From positions 38,325,172 through 38,389,171 of the forward strand of contig NC_058339.1 of the NCBI RefSeq assembly GCF_905475395.1: a DNA stretch of 64,000 bases, read 5' to 3'. Within the stretch, counting starts at the first letter, position 1. Every line of letters starts with the position of its first letter. Shown piece after piece: positions 13,349-25,358 of the stretch. This DNA is from Chrysoperla carnea. Taxonomy: Eukaryota > Arthropoda > Insecta > Neuroptera > Chrysopidae. Below the pieces are notes generated by a model. The model saw only the letters and a program-made list of their open reading frames with translations, did no database searches and was not told the origin of the DNA. A program made the position numbers and the translations under genes.

Positions 13349-13359
13349 TACATTTAAAA

Positions 13360-16300
13360 ACTAAGAGAAGAGGTTTTCTTGAAATGGGGCCTAAAAATTA
13401 TAAAACAATTTTTAAATTTAATCGAAAAACTGTGCAGTTTTCAATGTCCGTTAGCTAAACTGATAATGAAAATGCACTACTAACTCCATCTTTTTATATA
13501 AAAGTTTAATGTTGTATCTAAAAATTATTTTATACTTTTAGGTACACAATACAATAAAATGTTTACAGACCTTTAAAACTCTCCAAAATCTGTGAATACA
13601 TCTTACTACTCATTTTTGCCGCTTATGTACCTATAAGTACTTCAAAATAATTTATCAAACTACAAAAAAATCTTGTACAAATAATGTAAATTCTATAGTG
13701 TGTAGAAATTTTTAAATATAGTTAGTTTTACCTACACTGACGAAATTATTTAAAAGACCCTAACCATTTTCCAAATTTAATTTTTACCGTTTCCTAATCT
13801 GTTTCCTAAAAACACACATTTTTATAAATTTAGAAAGCTCGAAATTCGATACAGTGATGTTATCTTGAAATTGACTCTAATTTCAGTTCGTGATCGTTTG
13901 GAATGGTCCGCCAAATCATTTTTTCAAAGTTTTGGATATTGAAACTTTTACACATCAAAAACATTTGAAAATCAAAATTTTATACAAATGAATTAATTTG
14001 TTATTCTTATTAACAGAAAAATTTTGTTTTTTGGAAGTCCTTTAACTTTTATGGCATTATGGGCTAGTTACCTATATCTAACTATCTATTTTATTATTCC
14101 TATCGAAATTAAGTTTTTTGTTGCTTGATGTGTAATTTTAAACCAAGGATATTAAAAAATTGATCAATGTTTGTTTTTATTTGGATTTTTTAAAATTACC
14201 TCAAAAATTTTAGAATATGGATTTTAAAAAAATTCAAAAGTTTTGCTTATGCGAAAACATGCTAAAACTCCGGAAAAAATCTCATTAAAAAATTAAATTA
14301 AACAATTTTTACATCATTGAAAAGATTATTTTTACCACAAAACTAAAACAATTTAAAAAATGACGTCAAATAATTATATCTTTAAATTAGGGTAAAAACA
14401 ATTTCCTTCCCATGCGGGATCACATCAAAAAGGGTAAAATCATGATACGCAATTAATGAAAGTTGGAAAAACTCACATTTGAACTCCAGACTCAACAATA
14501 TCGTGGTTTATCTTAGAGGTATTTCCTTTTTTTATAAAAAGTTATCGTATTACGTGCTTTAAATAAAATATTTAATGATAAGTGAAAAACAAAAATTTTA
14601 AGTAATATTTTATTCCTCTTCCCTATTCTAATTTCCAAATTATTTTCCCATTCAAATCATTTGAATGGATTTTAATATTTTAATTTAATTTTTCCTTTTT
14701 GATTAATTTTGATTAATTTTGATTAATTTGATTAATTGAATAAAATTGGATCCAGCAGATGTTAAATTGATCACTACTATTCCAAAGAATTAAATCAAAT
14801 AATATGCCTAAAAGAGACCTAATCTAATCTTCGGAATTTCCAATAGACAATGAACATTTTGGCATCAACATTCAGACATGCCAAAATTTGCCTTCAAGCA
14901 ACGTAACTTTTAAATATGAGTTAAGATTATCAATCTCTCAAATCACTGCCCGCCCTTCAAAAAAAAAACAATATTATAGAAAAAATATATAAGAAGAAAT
15001 CATTTTACGTCATTTGAATTCACTTTGTAAGATTAAAAACCTGGAAATTATTGATTAAATTTTAATTTCCTCCCATATGTATAAATTCCTTAAAATTACG
15101 TGATATAAATTTTGCATTAACTCATTACAGGAAAGACTTCAAACAGGAAAGACTTCAACGACCAAATGACCCTTAGCAGATATTTCTTAATTTCACAAAT
15201 TAATATCTTTCCTATCGAAAAAATGTTATCCACATTGGTGCATGTGTACATTTAAATACACACCTGATTTTATTCCCTTCCATGATGAAGACAGGATCCA
15301 TTAACCATTAAAATTAATGTAGGTGGTATTACCAAAAACGGCTAAAATATTGCCACACATGAAGGTGACCTGAAAATTCGATTTGTGGATTAGAAAATTC
15401 GTAATCTGTGCCACAAAAAACATAAAAATCAATGGTTCTTCTAAGTATTTGCATTGGCATTACATCTTATAGACAGAAGGCTAAAATATGACCATAGCTA
15501 AAGAAAACCCGAAAATTCTATCTGAATACTAAAAAGTCGTATTCTACGCTACAAGTAACTTGCATACTTGTCTTATGGATTCAGGCAAAATATCTGTGCG
15601 TGGGTAGCAAAGAGTATATTACGCTACAAGGGCGGAAAGTTTGAGATTGGACTTCGCTTCTCGCATCATATCGCGCAATGCAGGATTCTCAAACTTTCTG
15701 CCCGTGTGATGTATACTATTTTAGAAAATAACTTACATAGTCAGTGGCTCTGGCTCATTACATAGCATTCCTCGTAATAACGGCATTAGGACAAAACAAA
15801 TCACAGGCTATGGATAATACAGAGTGATTTTGGGAAAATTTTGCTGTACGACAGCCGGAAGATTAAAATAGAATTACGATAACGGACTTAAATTATATAT
15901 TTCAGCAGGCATTTAATGGTTTGATAGATATTAAGAAACCATAGTAATTTGCAACAAAACTGTTCAAATATATGAATGACTTTGATTATCATTTAAATCC
16001 TACCCCCTTTTAATAATCTAGTTATTCCATAGATTATTCCTGCTTTTTTACTCCTGATTATGACTGCCATATTAATTGCTTGACTTGATTATTGATTTTC
16101 CCAATGGATAATAAAATTCTAGGCATGCAAATAATCCTTAGAAGTTTTTTTTTTCCAAATTAACATTAACCAGAAAATCCTCCATTCAATTCAATTAATC
16201 TCACCATTTCAGTCTTATTCATGACTGATAGAAAAGACCGTTCTTTTTTCTATGAAAAACAAAGCGGAAAAAAATCTTTTTCTACGAAAACGAATTTTTA

Positions 16301-18233
16301 TACTAATTTAAAATGTCTTATAGCAACGGAGACATAGTAACATAATAAATCATCCGTGGTTAATTTAAATTAAACAAGAACTGACTCGTTAATAATAGGT
16401 ACCTAAAATGTATCAAATTATTTTATATGATCCTAATTCACAAAATAAACCCTTTCTAAAAGAGATTAAGAAAAAATTTCCTTTTATTAACGTCAATTAA
16501 AAAAAATACGGGATTTCCAAAATTCCTTAAAATACGTGCCAAAAATCAAATATACATTCAAAGTTCACACAGAAATGCAACAACGATGGACCTGCACTTA
16601 AAATTAATTCTGATTCATCAACCTCGCACGTATAAAAAGTGCATTACCAAAAAAAAACAAACCAATTAACCTGATATGTATCATATTACCCCCATTGTAA
16701 TAAATGCATTTATCATGTAAACGCTTATGTCTACACGAATAAACAATTTCAAAATTCTTATCAACAAATTATAACGAAAACCACGTGTGTTTTTACGTAC
16801 GTATAAAATTTAATCATGAGTGGATTCTTTTTTTCCCAGTTTTACAAACTATTTTTATTTATTTTAAAATTAAAAATGAGAATTGTATAATTGGAAGGGG
16901 AAGGTCAATAATATTCGCTTTTTATAATATAATCTCTCCAACATAAATATTGTTGTATTGACAATCTTCATCAGATCAGAATCGTCTGCAGAGGTTTTAG
17001 TTACGAGTTTATTGATTACGTTTGCCATATCTTTTTACAAACATTTATTGATATCCAACAACTAATATTAATTAGCCGAAACAGTTATAATTAAGTGCCG
17101 CGAGCTAAATTTAAGTGAAGTGTGTTTTTAATTTAAATCAAGTTTGAAAATTGTTTTATTACAAAGTACGTATTATAAATTAAATAATTTTATTAATTTA
17201 TTTATTTAAAAAAATCTTTTGTTGTCTCCAAGTAGATTCTCTTTGAACAGTAAAGGTCAGCCACATTCATTTTATTGTTGTTTTATTTTTTAAATTATTA
17301 TTTTTTCTTTACTTTTCAAAGTTTACTTTTCAACCTTTATCAAGCCTCTTGTTGAAAATCAAATTAAACAAAATGTAAAAATCAAAAAGTTAAACAGAAG
17401 ATTGATTCAGTCTTACTTTAAAATAAATTTAAATAAGTAATTCTCTATTATATCCAAAAATTCTTTAGTGTTTCATATTTAACAGATTACATAAAAATAA
17501 CTGCCAAAGTTAGCGGTAATATCTGAATCAAAACTTACCGGCTTATATGGCTACATAGCTACATTACCTTGAGTTTAGAGTCTTATTACATTGACTTTAA
17601 AGCTAGACTTTTCTTGAGACAACATTTACTGTAGAATTATCGTTCAACGGTGTCCTATAAGGCACTGGTTATATGTATTTCCTACGAGCTGTATTGCAAA
17701 TCGTTGAACGATGTTTATATGGTCCGCACTGTTGTCCGTATTTCTTACGACGATCGTGCAACGAGCTTGATTTAGACACTGCTTACATGGATTTCATGTG
17801 GATTGTGCTACTACATGCAGCTGAGGAATACATAAAAACAGTTCTTAACGGTTATCGCGTAGACATTTGCAGCAAAGTCTGCCCCAAATTTAAAATTTAT
17901 TACACTATACTTTAAATAATTTTGGAACCTATATTTCAAATTAACATTGTTAAAATCTGTGCGACAGTTTGAAAAAACATCGCAACTAATCTATACAAAA
18001 ATGATCTCCAATATTGTGAGATAAGCCGGCAATTATTAAGTATTGTATATACCAAAAAATACGAAAAGCATAAAGTTATTCGCTCAATTTTGCAGGCTTT
18101 AAAATAATTCTTATACCTGTTCTGGCGAGTTATCCTTATTGAAAAGGCTGCTTATAAGTATATTCATTAATTATCTAAAGATGGTAGCATTATTCAGTTT
18201 GAAGCCAAATTACTTCAAACCTATATAATGACT
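13360..18233. other. Gene-free intergenic region
   Basis: No gene can be supported. A short tandem of TTTTGATTAA units lies at 14694-14740. A 16-bp tandem ACAGGAAAGACTTCAA occurs near 15127-15161. Diverged repeats of a GGCTAAAATAT... unit occur at 15335-15560. A 17-bp-arm hairpin lies at 15630-15703. Open frames at 15568-15765 and 17673-17915 show no family features and are treated as chance. The remainder is featureless AT-rich DNA. Confidence 0.45.
15630..15703. repeat. Inverted repeat (hairpin), 17-bp arms
   Basis: GGGCGGAAAGTTTGAGA (15630-15646) is matched by TCTCAAACTTTCTGCCC (15687-15703) with one mismatch. The outer flanks are weakly complementary (AGTATA before, TATACT after). It is probably the core of a small MITE. 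Confidence 0.5.
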
Positions 18234-18368
18234 GAGAACACACTATAAAATTTTGTATACGAAATTCTTAAAAGAAAGTCTGGCACCATCAGAAGTTTTT
18301 GCAAGAATTTCTGATGGTTTGCGCTTTGTGTCTTATTCACTAATAAGAAATTCGTATAGTGTGTTCTC
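18234..18368. repeat. Inverted repeat 1 of a hairpin pair
   Basis: GAGAACACACTATA (18234-18247) is the exact reverse complement of 18355-18368. GTATACGAAATTCTTA (18255-18270) pairs with 18343-18357. A further inner pair, CACCATCAGAA/TTCTGATGGT, sits near the centre. The element ends 35 bp before another strong hairpin. It may be a small foldback element. Confidence 0.6.
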
Positions 18369-18403
18369 TGTCTATACATCAATTAGTGCCAGGGAGTACA
18401 CAT

Positions 18404-18514
18404 ACATTAAGCAATGTGTATAAGAAAGATACTATTAGATGCTTTTATTGCTACTGTTTACAACCATTCAAGGAGATATCTAATAGTATCTTGCTTATAC
18501 ACATTGCTTAATGT
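18404..18514. repeat. 37-bp near-perfect hairpin
   Basis: The arm 18404-18440 (starting ACATTAAGCAATGTGTATAA) pairs with 18478-18514 at 36 of 37 positions, with a 37-nt loop. The total length of 111 nt is in the range of a microRNA precursor, but the near-absence of bulges is more typical of a young MITE or hairpin-RNA source. No known mature microRNA was recognised. Confidence 0.6.
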
Positions 18515-19547
18515 TTATGAACTCTCTCACACTCTTTGATTTACTAAGGGAAATGATTTAAAAAACACGCAGTATATTACTCATACATAGCTCGCTTTTT
18601 TTTAACAACTATATAAAAAAATTAATAACTATTCCTATTTTTATTATATATGATTATTACATTTTATAAAAATTTATTTACATAAACCGGTTTTTGCACA
18701 TTTTTGACATGTTATTATAACCCGTAAGCTAACAAAGCTAAAACGGTAAGAATAATAGCCAAGAACAGTTGTAATTTAATGTGAAGATTGATTTTGATAA
18801 TTATACTAAATGACAGTTTTTGAGCATAAAATATCAAAAAATTTATTTTTTTTAAATTGTCTCTCTTTTAAATTATTTTAGCACTCTATATATACAGGGT
18901 GCTTTTTAAGTAGACATATGCTTGAAACTCGATAAATAAATTTAATCGAAAACAATGCTTCAAACGAAAAATGTTAGTTTCAATGGCACACATCTTATAC
19001 CGGCATCGAATTCGATTTAAGTTTTCAGGTTCAATTAAAACCTCACTCTGATTTCGAAAGTTGTTCTTTTAAAAAAAATAAGATTTAAGTTTAAGTTAAG
19101 GTTTTTTTTTGTAAGGTTGATAGGGAAATAGCCATAATTGTTGTTATAATATATTTCTTAATCGCTGTTAGTGATGACCGAACAGACAAAATTCTGCTCT
19201 AGCTTTTCGCATACTTATAACCGCGTAGGATCGCACTTTACAATTGCATTGTTACTATTTTTAGTTATTTTTTTACAACTGTGCAATAAATTTAATATTT
19301 AAATACTTTTACCACCCACAATGCAATTGCAATTCAAAGTATCACTTATTGTATAATTTATAATGCATAAGACAATGTTGAGTATTCGATCATTATAATT
19401 TATATTATGATTTCCTGTATTTTATTAAGATACATATACTATGAGTAGTTTATAGCTAATTTGTTCGCATCGAAAGTATTCTAGGTAATAGGAAAGCAGA
19501 TAGCTGCTTACTGCTCCAAGAAAATATCTTTAGCTAGGTATCAGGTC

Positions 19548-20046
19548 GTTCTTCACCTATCTGATAACAAGATGATACATATTTTTTACAAAATTTGATT
19601 GATTGATAAACACGCATATGACAGTTTATCTAACGAAAAGTGTTCATGGCTATTTTTAATTACATTAATTTTAACCAATTTTTTCCATGAACGGTTTTTT
19701 TTCTGACAAGCCTTTACCATTATTTCGTAATTAAATTATCTTTCTTCTGATACCAATTTCAATTGGTTAACAGATCGGTACATACTTACCTGTTCATATG
19801 TATGATCAGATCTACACCGATCTGTTAACCCATCGAAATTGGTATCAGAAGAAAGATAATTTAATTACGAAAATGTTGGTATACGGTAGCTAGCAATAAA
19901 CTTTTCATGGAAAAAATTGATTAAAATTAAGTTTATTAAAAATAGCCATGAATACTTTTCGATAGAAAAACTATAAAAGGCGTATTTATAAATCAATCAA
20001 ATTTCATAAGAAATATGTCTCATCTGGTTATCAGATGGGTCCAACC
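19548..20046. mobile_element. Half-kilobase palindromic element
   Basis: Arms of about 230 bp (19548-19779 and 19816-20046) are inverted copies, separated by only 36 bp. Long exact blocks include CAGATCGGT against ACCGATCTG and GATACCAATTTC against GAAATTGGTATC. The arms also share GATAATTTAATTACGAAA and TTTTTTCCATGAA-type blocks. Each arm has small indels not shared by the other, so it is not very recent. There is no coding sequence. It is most likely a non-autonomous foldback element. Confidence 0.75.
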
Positions 20047-20807
20047 TTATACCGTCCTGTACTATAAGACAAAAAAGAGACGCATAGTTTTCGAAATAAA
20101 AATCTTGAAAAGTTAAAAAAAACAATATTCGATTTTAAGGTGTTATGTTTCAATTTCTAGGGAATTCGCTTAACTAACTCAGCTCCTGCGCTAAGAATTT
20201 TTTTTCATTTTCAAAGTGCTGTAGAATTTTTTATTGATAGGACCAATTTTGGGCTCAGGGCACCCATTTTGATCAATATCTCCGATTCTAGATGAGATAA
20301 AATAAATCGGTCGGTGGCAAAAGTTGGGAAAGTACTTTCAGCCATTCGCAAAAAAAAATCAAAAAAACTTGCCAGGCGACTAGCTTAACATGAAAAGTAT
20401 CAACTAGTGATATAATCATATTTTATAATTAATAACAATCTAATTAATTAATTATACGTATAAAAGTATAGTATCTTATACAACAATTAATTTGTAAAGC
20501 TAATGATGAATTTACATAAGTTAACAGTGGGTGTGGAATGTTATTATTGTAAACATATTTATACGTATCTTTTTAAAATTTAGATAATAATAACCACCTA
20601 CAATTCTTTTTATAAAAATATTATTTCCTCGTTAGCTAATTATAGGAGTGAAGAATTCTTTTTATATTATTTTGAATACTTCAATTTGTTGTAATTAATT
20701 TACTAAATAGTCTTGATCGCTCATTTGTGACAACAAGAAATTGTATTCTCCATTGACTAGGATTGCCGATTTTTAAATTATGAACAACATTTTAATCAAT
20801 AATATAA

Positions 20808-21330
20808 CAAGTGAAAAGAAACTATTGACTGAGTTAATTGTTGAAATACCATGTATAGACAGTGTTGATTACGGAATCGTTTGTTTTTTTATCTCATGTA
20901 AGCAAAGAAAGATAGCCACTCTTGGATAGCCACACATACATACATGGCACACACACATAACTGATATTCACATATAATACATACTAAACAATTTACGCCT
21001 AATTTGCGCTCTCATGGATAACAGTGATGTTTTGAAGAAATGTTTCAAACAAAATTGTTTATTTTTTTATACGGAACATTTTTTTAATTTAAACTTTTGT
21101 TATATTCCTAACAGTTTACAAGACCTAATTGACCTATGTTGCTCATTTACGAATTCGACCTCACTTTTTATGTCCCGAGCACGCAATAAAAATTTCAGCT
21201 TGATATCTTTTTTCGTTCTTGAGATATCGTGTCGAGAGACAGACAGGTAGGCAGACGGATGGACAGACAACCGAAAATGGACTAATTAGGTGGTTTTATG
21301 AACACCTATACCAAAAATTTTTGGCCAGTT
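20808..21330 (+). mobile_element. Dispersed ~520-bp element, copy A
   Basis: This copy matches 48350-48845 over its full length and on the same strand. Shared landmarks, in order, are TTGACTGAGTTAAT, ATGTATAGACAGTGTTGAT, CACATAACTGATATTC, GACCTCACTTTTTA, a GACAGACAG-rich stretch, then AATGGACTAATTAGGTG and GAACACCTATACCAAAA at the 3' end. A partial inverted copy is at 31110-31300. The 78-codon frame across it is not conserved in copy B. It is an unnamed non-coding repeat family. Confidence 0.8.
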
Positions 21331-22964
21331 TAAATTTATATGCACATAAGCCACTGCTGCCTTTTTGAAAAAATTTGGAGAAGTATAGTTCTTAGATATA
21401 TGGCAATGATCTCAAGCTTTGGATATGCAAATTTTTCGAAGAAATTGGGGTTAAAAATCTGTATATAGGATCAAAATTTGATATAAAATGTATAATAAGT
21501 GCAAGTACCTTTTTCGAATGAAAAATGGACAAGTTTCCAGATGTCCCTTAACTGTTACATTAGAAGAGCGCTGTGACATACCTATATTTAAAATTCCTTT
21601 GAATTTGACACCGCTAAATTATGAATTCTAGAGAATGTCTCAAGTATCTGTTCATGCGCCTCAATAACTATACAATTGGCCAATGAGACATAGTAAAGCG
21701 CTGAACAGTTCTCTACATCTTGTCTAAGGTTTAGACTTAAACCTTTGGTTTCAGGCAAGCGTGTAGTAGGGAAACCCTATCTATTTATTTATATATAATC
21801 AATCTCAAATAAAACCCTATATTTAAGTTACATCACGAGTTTTCTTAATGATGCTCTTCAATTGTAACAAAAACAATTATGTTATTTAATTGTTTTAAAG
21901 TTTAAGGTCAAGTTTGTCACAATTTTTTTATAATAAAAAAATATGTATCAAATCATTTCGAAGGTTCTATTTTTAAATAATTAATCCTAATGATTATATA
22001 AGACATCAAATATTACTTTATTTACAAATTTTAGTCACGATTTTCGTATTTTTTTATCGTGAACAATTATTCATATTTGCCCAACACTATTCTTTTGAAA
22101 TAGGTGCATAAAATTTCATGACTAATAAATTGAATTATTGCCAATACAAATTTAACGACATTTCATAGAAATATATCCCTTTAAAGTATTTGCATATTAA
22201 TTTATCCTTAATGACTTAAATAAATATTGGTCTTGGATATTCCAAATTAATAATTATTTCCGCTGTAAATTGTCATGTCGCAATGAAATTGTCTCATAAA
22301 CTAAAATTAAATATGTATTAATTTTTATTTCACACATTTACTTATTATTAAAATGGAAATGATTTTGTTAAGACCCACCTTAGTTTCCTATCAGAAACAC
22401 GAAAATAAACCCCCCACGGCATGTTAAGTATCTATAATATATTACATATTAGTGTCTACTAAGCTTGCACATCAAAATTTAATTTCAAACAAACAAGACT
22501 TCTCTGTGGAACAATTTAAAAAAAGTTTATATGATACATATTTATGAAGAATAGCAGTTACTACTATTTCCGGTATTCTAAAGATTTTAGTACGGAAAAA
22601 TTTATACTCACGGAAAATTAAAAACTTATTAATTAAAGTTCCGATAAACAAAGCCAAAGCCGTTTTCGCGCAAATTCAAATTTCAATAATTTTTGACATT
22701 TTTCCTCTTCCAGAACTATTTTAAGCCAAATTTATGTCAAAAGTTAATAATTTTCTAAATCATTAATCGAACATACAATGCCTTTTACATATTTTACACG
22801 TACCAGCTCTAACTTCATAGACATCCAAAAACTATTAAATTTTTTGGAAATTCCAATTTTATAACTCTACGTAGATTTCAGATAATAGCTTGTATTAAAA
22901 TAATTTTTAATATATTTTAAAAGAATTTGGTCCAAATTGATTAATACAGTTTTTATTTTTACAG
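21331..22964. other. Intergenic DNA upstream of the serpin
   Basis: AT-rich sequence with no gene. It should contain the serpin promoter and first non-coding exon, because the coding exon is preceded by an acceptor site at 22963-22964. I cannot place the upstream exon with confidence. Confidence 0.4.
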
Positions 22965-25358
22965 ATAAATCATTCACAAGACAAAATGGGAACATTGTTA
23001 AATTTGTTATTAATAATGTTGATACCAACAATAATGGGTCAAGATTTTATATTTCCTGATGACGACATGTTTAAACAATCGAATGCACCAATTTTGCCAC
23101 CTTTGGCATTGGGTGCAGTTCCGTCAATTCGACGTCCAACTCAACCGATTCTAAGTAAATCACCGGTAAATCAACTTAATTCAAACGGTCTATCTGATGG
23201 CATTAACACACTTGGTCTACAAATTAACAATGAACTTCACATCGGTCAAGAGCGTTCATATACTCAAGATCGTCCGGTTGTTTTTTCACCATTAAATATT
23301 GCAGGTGATTAAAAAAAAAATTTATTTGCCTTCACAGAATAATTTACGATTTCATTAATTTTGATAAATTATAGTTTTGTGTAGTAGTATAAGCAAACGT
23401 TATAACATTCCTGTTCTGACAATTGCATATTAACAAAGTATATCGCATGATATTATAATATGATTTAAAATTTTGGGACAATTTTATTTTTTTTGTTTAC
23501 TATTTAGACACATTTCAAATTAATTTCTAACAAATATCTTTTAAAAATTTTCAGAAGCGATATACATGTTATTGCTTGGTGCAAATGGACAAACTTACAA
23601 CGAATTATCAAAATTTTTGGGTATAACTGATTTAAATAATTCACAACGTTGGCATGACCAATTTGGACAAGTATTACAGAGTTTTGAAGATCCAAATCCA
23701 GATAGTCCAAAATTAACAGCTGCCACTGGATTATTTGTGCAAGAAGGTTATCCCATTCGAAATGAATATCGTGATATTGTAAAACGTATTTATAAAAGTG
23801 ACATTAATAATTTAAATTTCATTCGTTATCCTGAACAAGCTAAAAATTATATTAATAATTGGGTTAATACACGTACAAATGGAAAAATTCAACAAATTTT
23901 AACAGAACCGCCTCCAGTGACAACAAAAGTGATTCTTACTACAGCATTGTATTTTAAAGGGGCTTGGGAACAACCATTTATTCAAGAAGCTACCCAAAAG
24001 TAAGTTTAGTTAAAATTTAAAAATAAAATAAAAGATAATTTCTACTGCAATAAATTTTCCTTGAAGCTTAATTAGACATTCACTATCAGGCTTTTCTACG
24101 AAAAAGAATATGGCATACCAAGCCTACAAGTTTGATATTAACTGTTTTATAATACTCAACAGTTAGCACTTAAATGAAGACTACCATTTTTCAAAAACTA
24201 ATTCTAGAATAATATTTATAAATTCACAATCCTTCTTTTTTCACTGTAGAAGTGTGTTGGGCCCATAACCTCTAACATTTATATACATATTATTTTTATA
24301 AAAGCATTGACAGTATCTTTGCGCTCTTTCCTTCGCACCTCCTCGTCTTCCATAGCGAATTACAATCAAAAATTATCTCTTACAAAAAATAAAAACTTTA
24401 TATTTAAACTATATCTAAATTCTTTATTTTCTATTACAGGCGACCATTTTATCCGTATGGGCGCAAAAACAAGACATCAGTGTTGGTAGATATGATGGCT
24501 AATTTTGGACAATTTCGTTACATTAAAGATAAAGAATTAAACTGTGAAATGATTGAATTACCATACAAAGGAGGTACTACATCCATGCACGTCATAGTTC
24601 CAATGAACTCTGATCGTGAAAAATTACGTACCTTAGAAAAACGATTAACACCAGATATCATTAATCGTTTAATCGAACAGTCAAATATATCCGATAGTTT
24701 AATTGTTTTCCCAAAAATGCGAATAGAATCCACCATGGAGCTCAGCTCAATTTTATCGGATTTAGGCATTCAAACATTATTCGATCCAAGTTTATCAAAT
24801 TTAGGTGTATTGTCACCTGGACCCAGAAATGAAATTAAAAAAAATGAGGGTACGTTATTGTCCAATCGTTTTGGTGATGAAATCAAAACAAATTGTTCTC
24901 ATTTCTTCGAACAAAATAATATTTTACCAAATTGTATCGATCAACTTCCACAGCCAGTAAATAACTACACAAAAGTAATATACAAACGATTTGGTTCAAC
25001 GATTGGACGCCGCTTTGCACGACATTATATTAGACGAGAACATTCTTTTTCGTCTGTTCATAGAATCAGTAAACGTCAAACTGGAAGATCTATTGACGAT
25101 GTACGAAACTCCGTTAATCAAAAAAGCGTAAATCCTGGATTATATGCTGACGAAGTTTTACATAAAGTTTATATTGACATCAATGAAAGTGGAACCGAAG
25201 CTGCCGCTGCGACTGATGTTACAATTACAAAAAGTTTAATTCGTACAGTGCGATTGGATCATCCATTTTTGTTCTTTATTCGACATCATGCATCAAAAAT
25301 GATTTTGTTTTGGGGTTCGATTAATACTCCTGTTCCCAACTATCCAGTGGAAAAATAA
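22965..25358 (+). CDS. Secreted serpin, Spn28Dc-like (560 aa)
   Basis: This is a serine-protease inhibitor of the serpin family, probably secreted. Coding exons are 22986-23304, 23555-23999 and 24440-25358. Every junction is GT-AG and the joined frame stays open for 560 codons. An acceptor at 22963-22964 leaves 21 nt of 5' UTR, so a non-coding exon lies upstream. Residues 1-19 form a signal peptide (MGTLLNLLLIMLIPTIMGQ). A roughly 80-residue linker precedes the serpin core (from SPLNIAEAIYMLLLGA). The hinge GTEAAAAT begins at residue 506, and DHPFLFFIRH closes the reactive loop. Counting from the hinge puts P1-P1' near Lys519-Ser520, which would fit a trypsin-like target. Residues 380-488 form an insert absent from ordinary serpins, with two cysteines and basic pairs. 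The order of blocks resembles Drosophila Spn28Dc as I remember it; orthology is inferred. Confidence 0.9.

Noticed and set aside
17673-17915. 80-codon + strand frame
   Set aside because: There is a mixed composition but no family features, signal peptide or splice context. One chance frame of this length is expected in 64 kb.
24518-24769. Minus-strand frame of 83 codons
   Set aside because: It lies fully inside serpin exon 3 and is a shadow of the coding strand.
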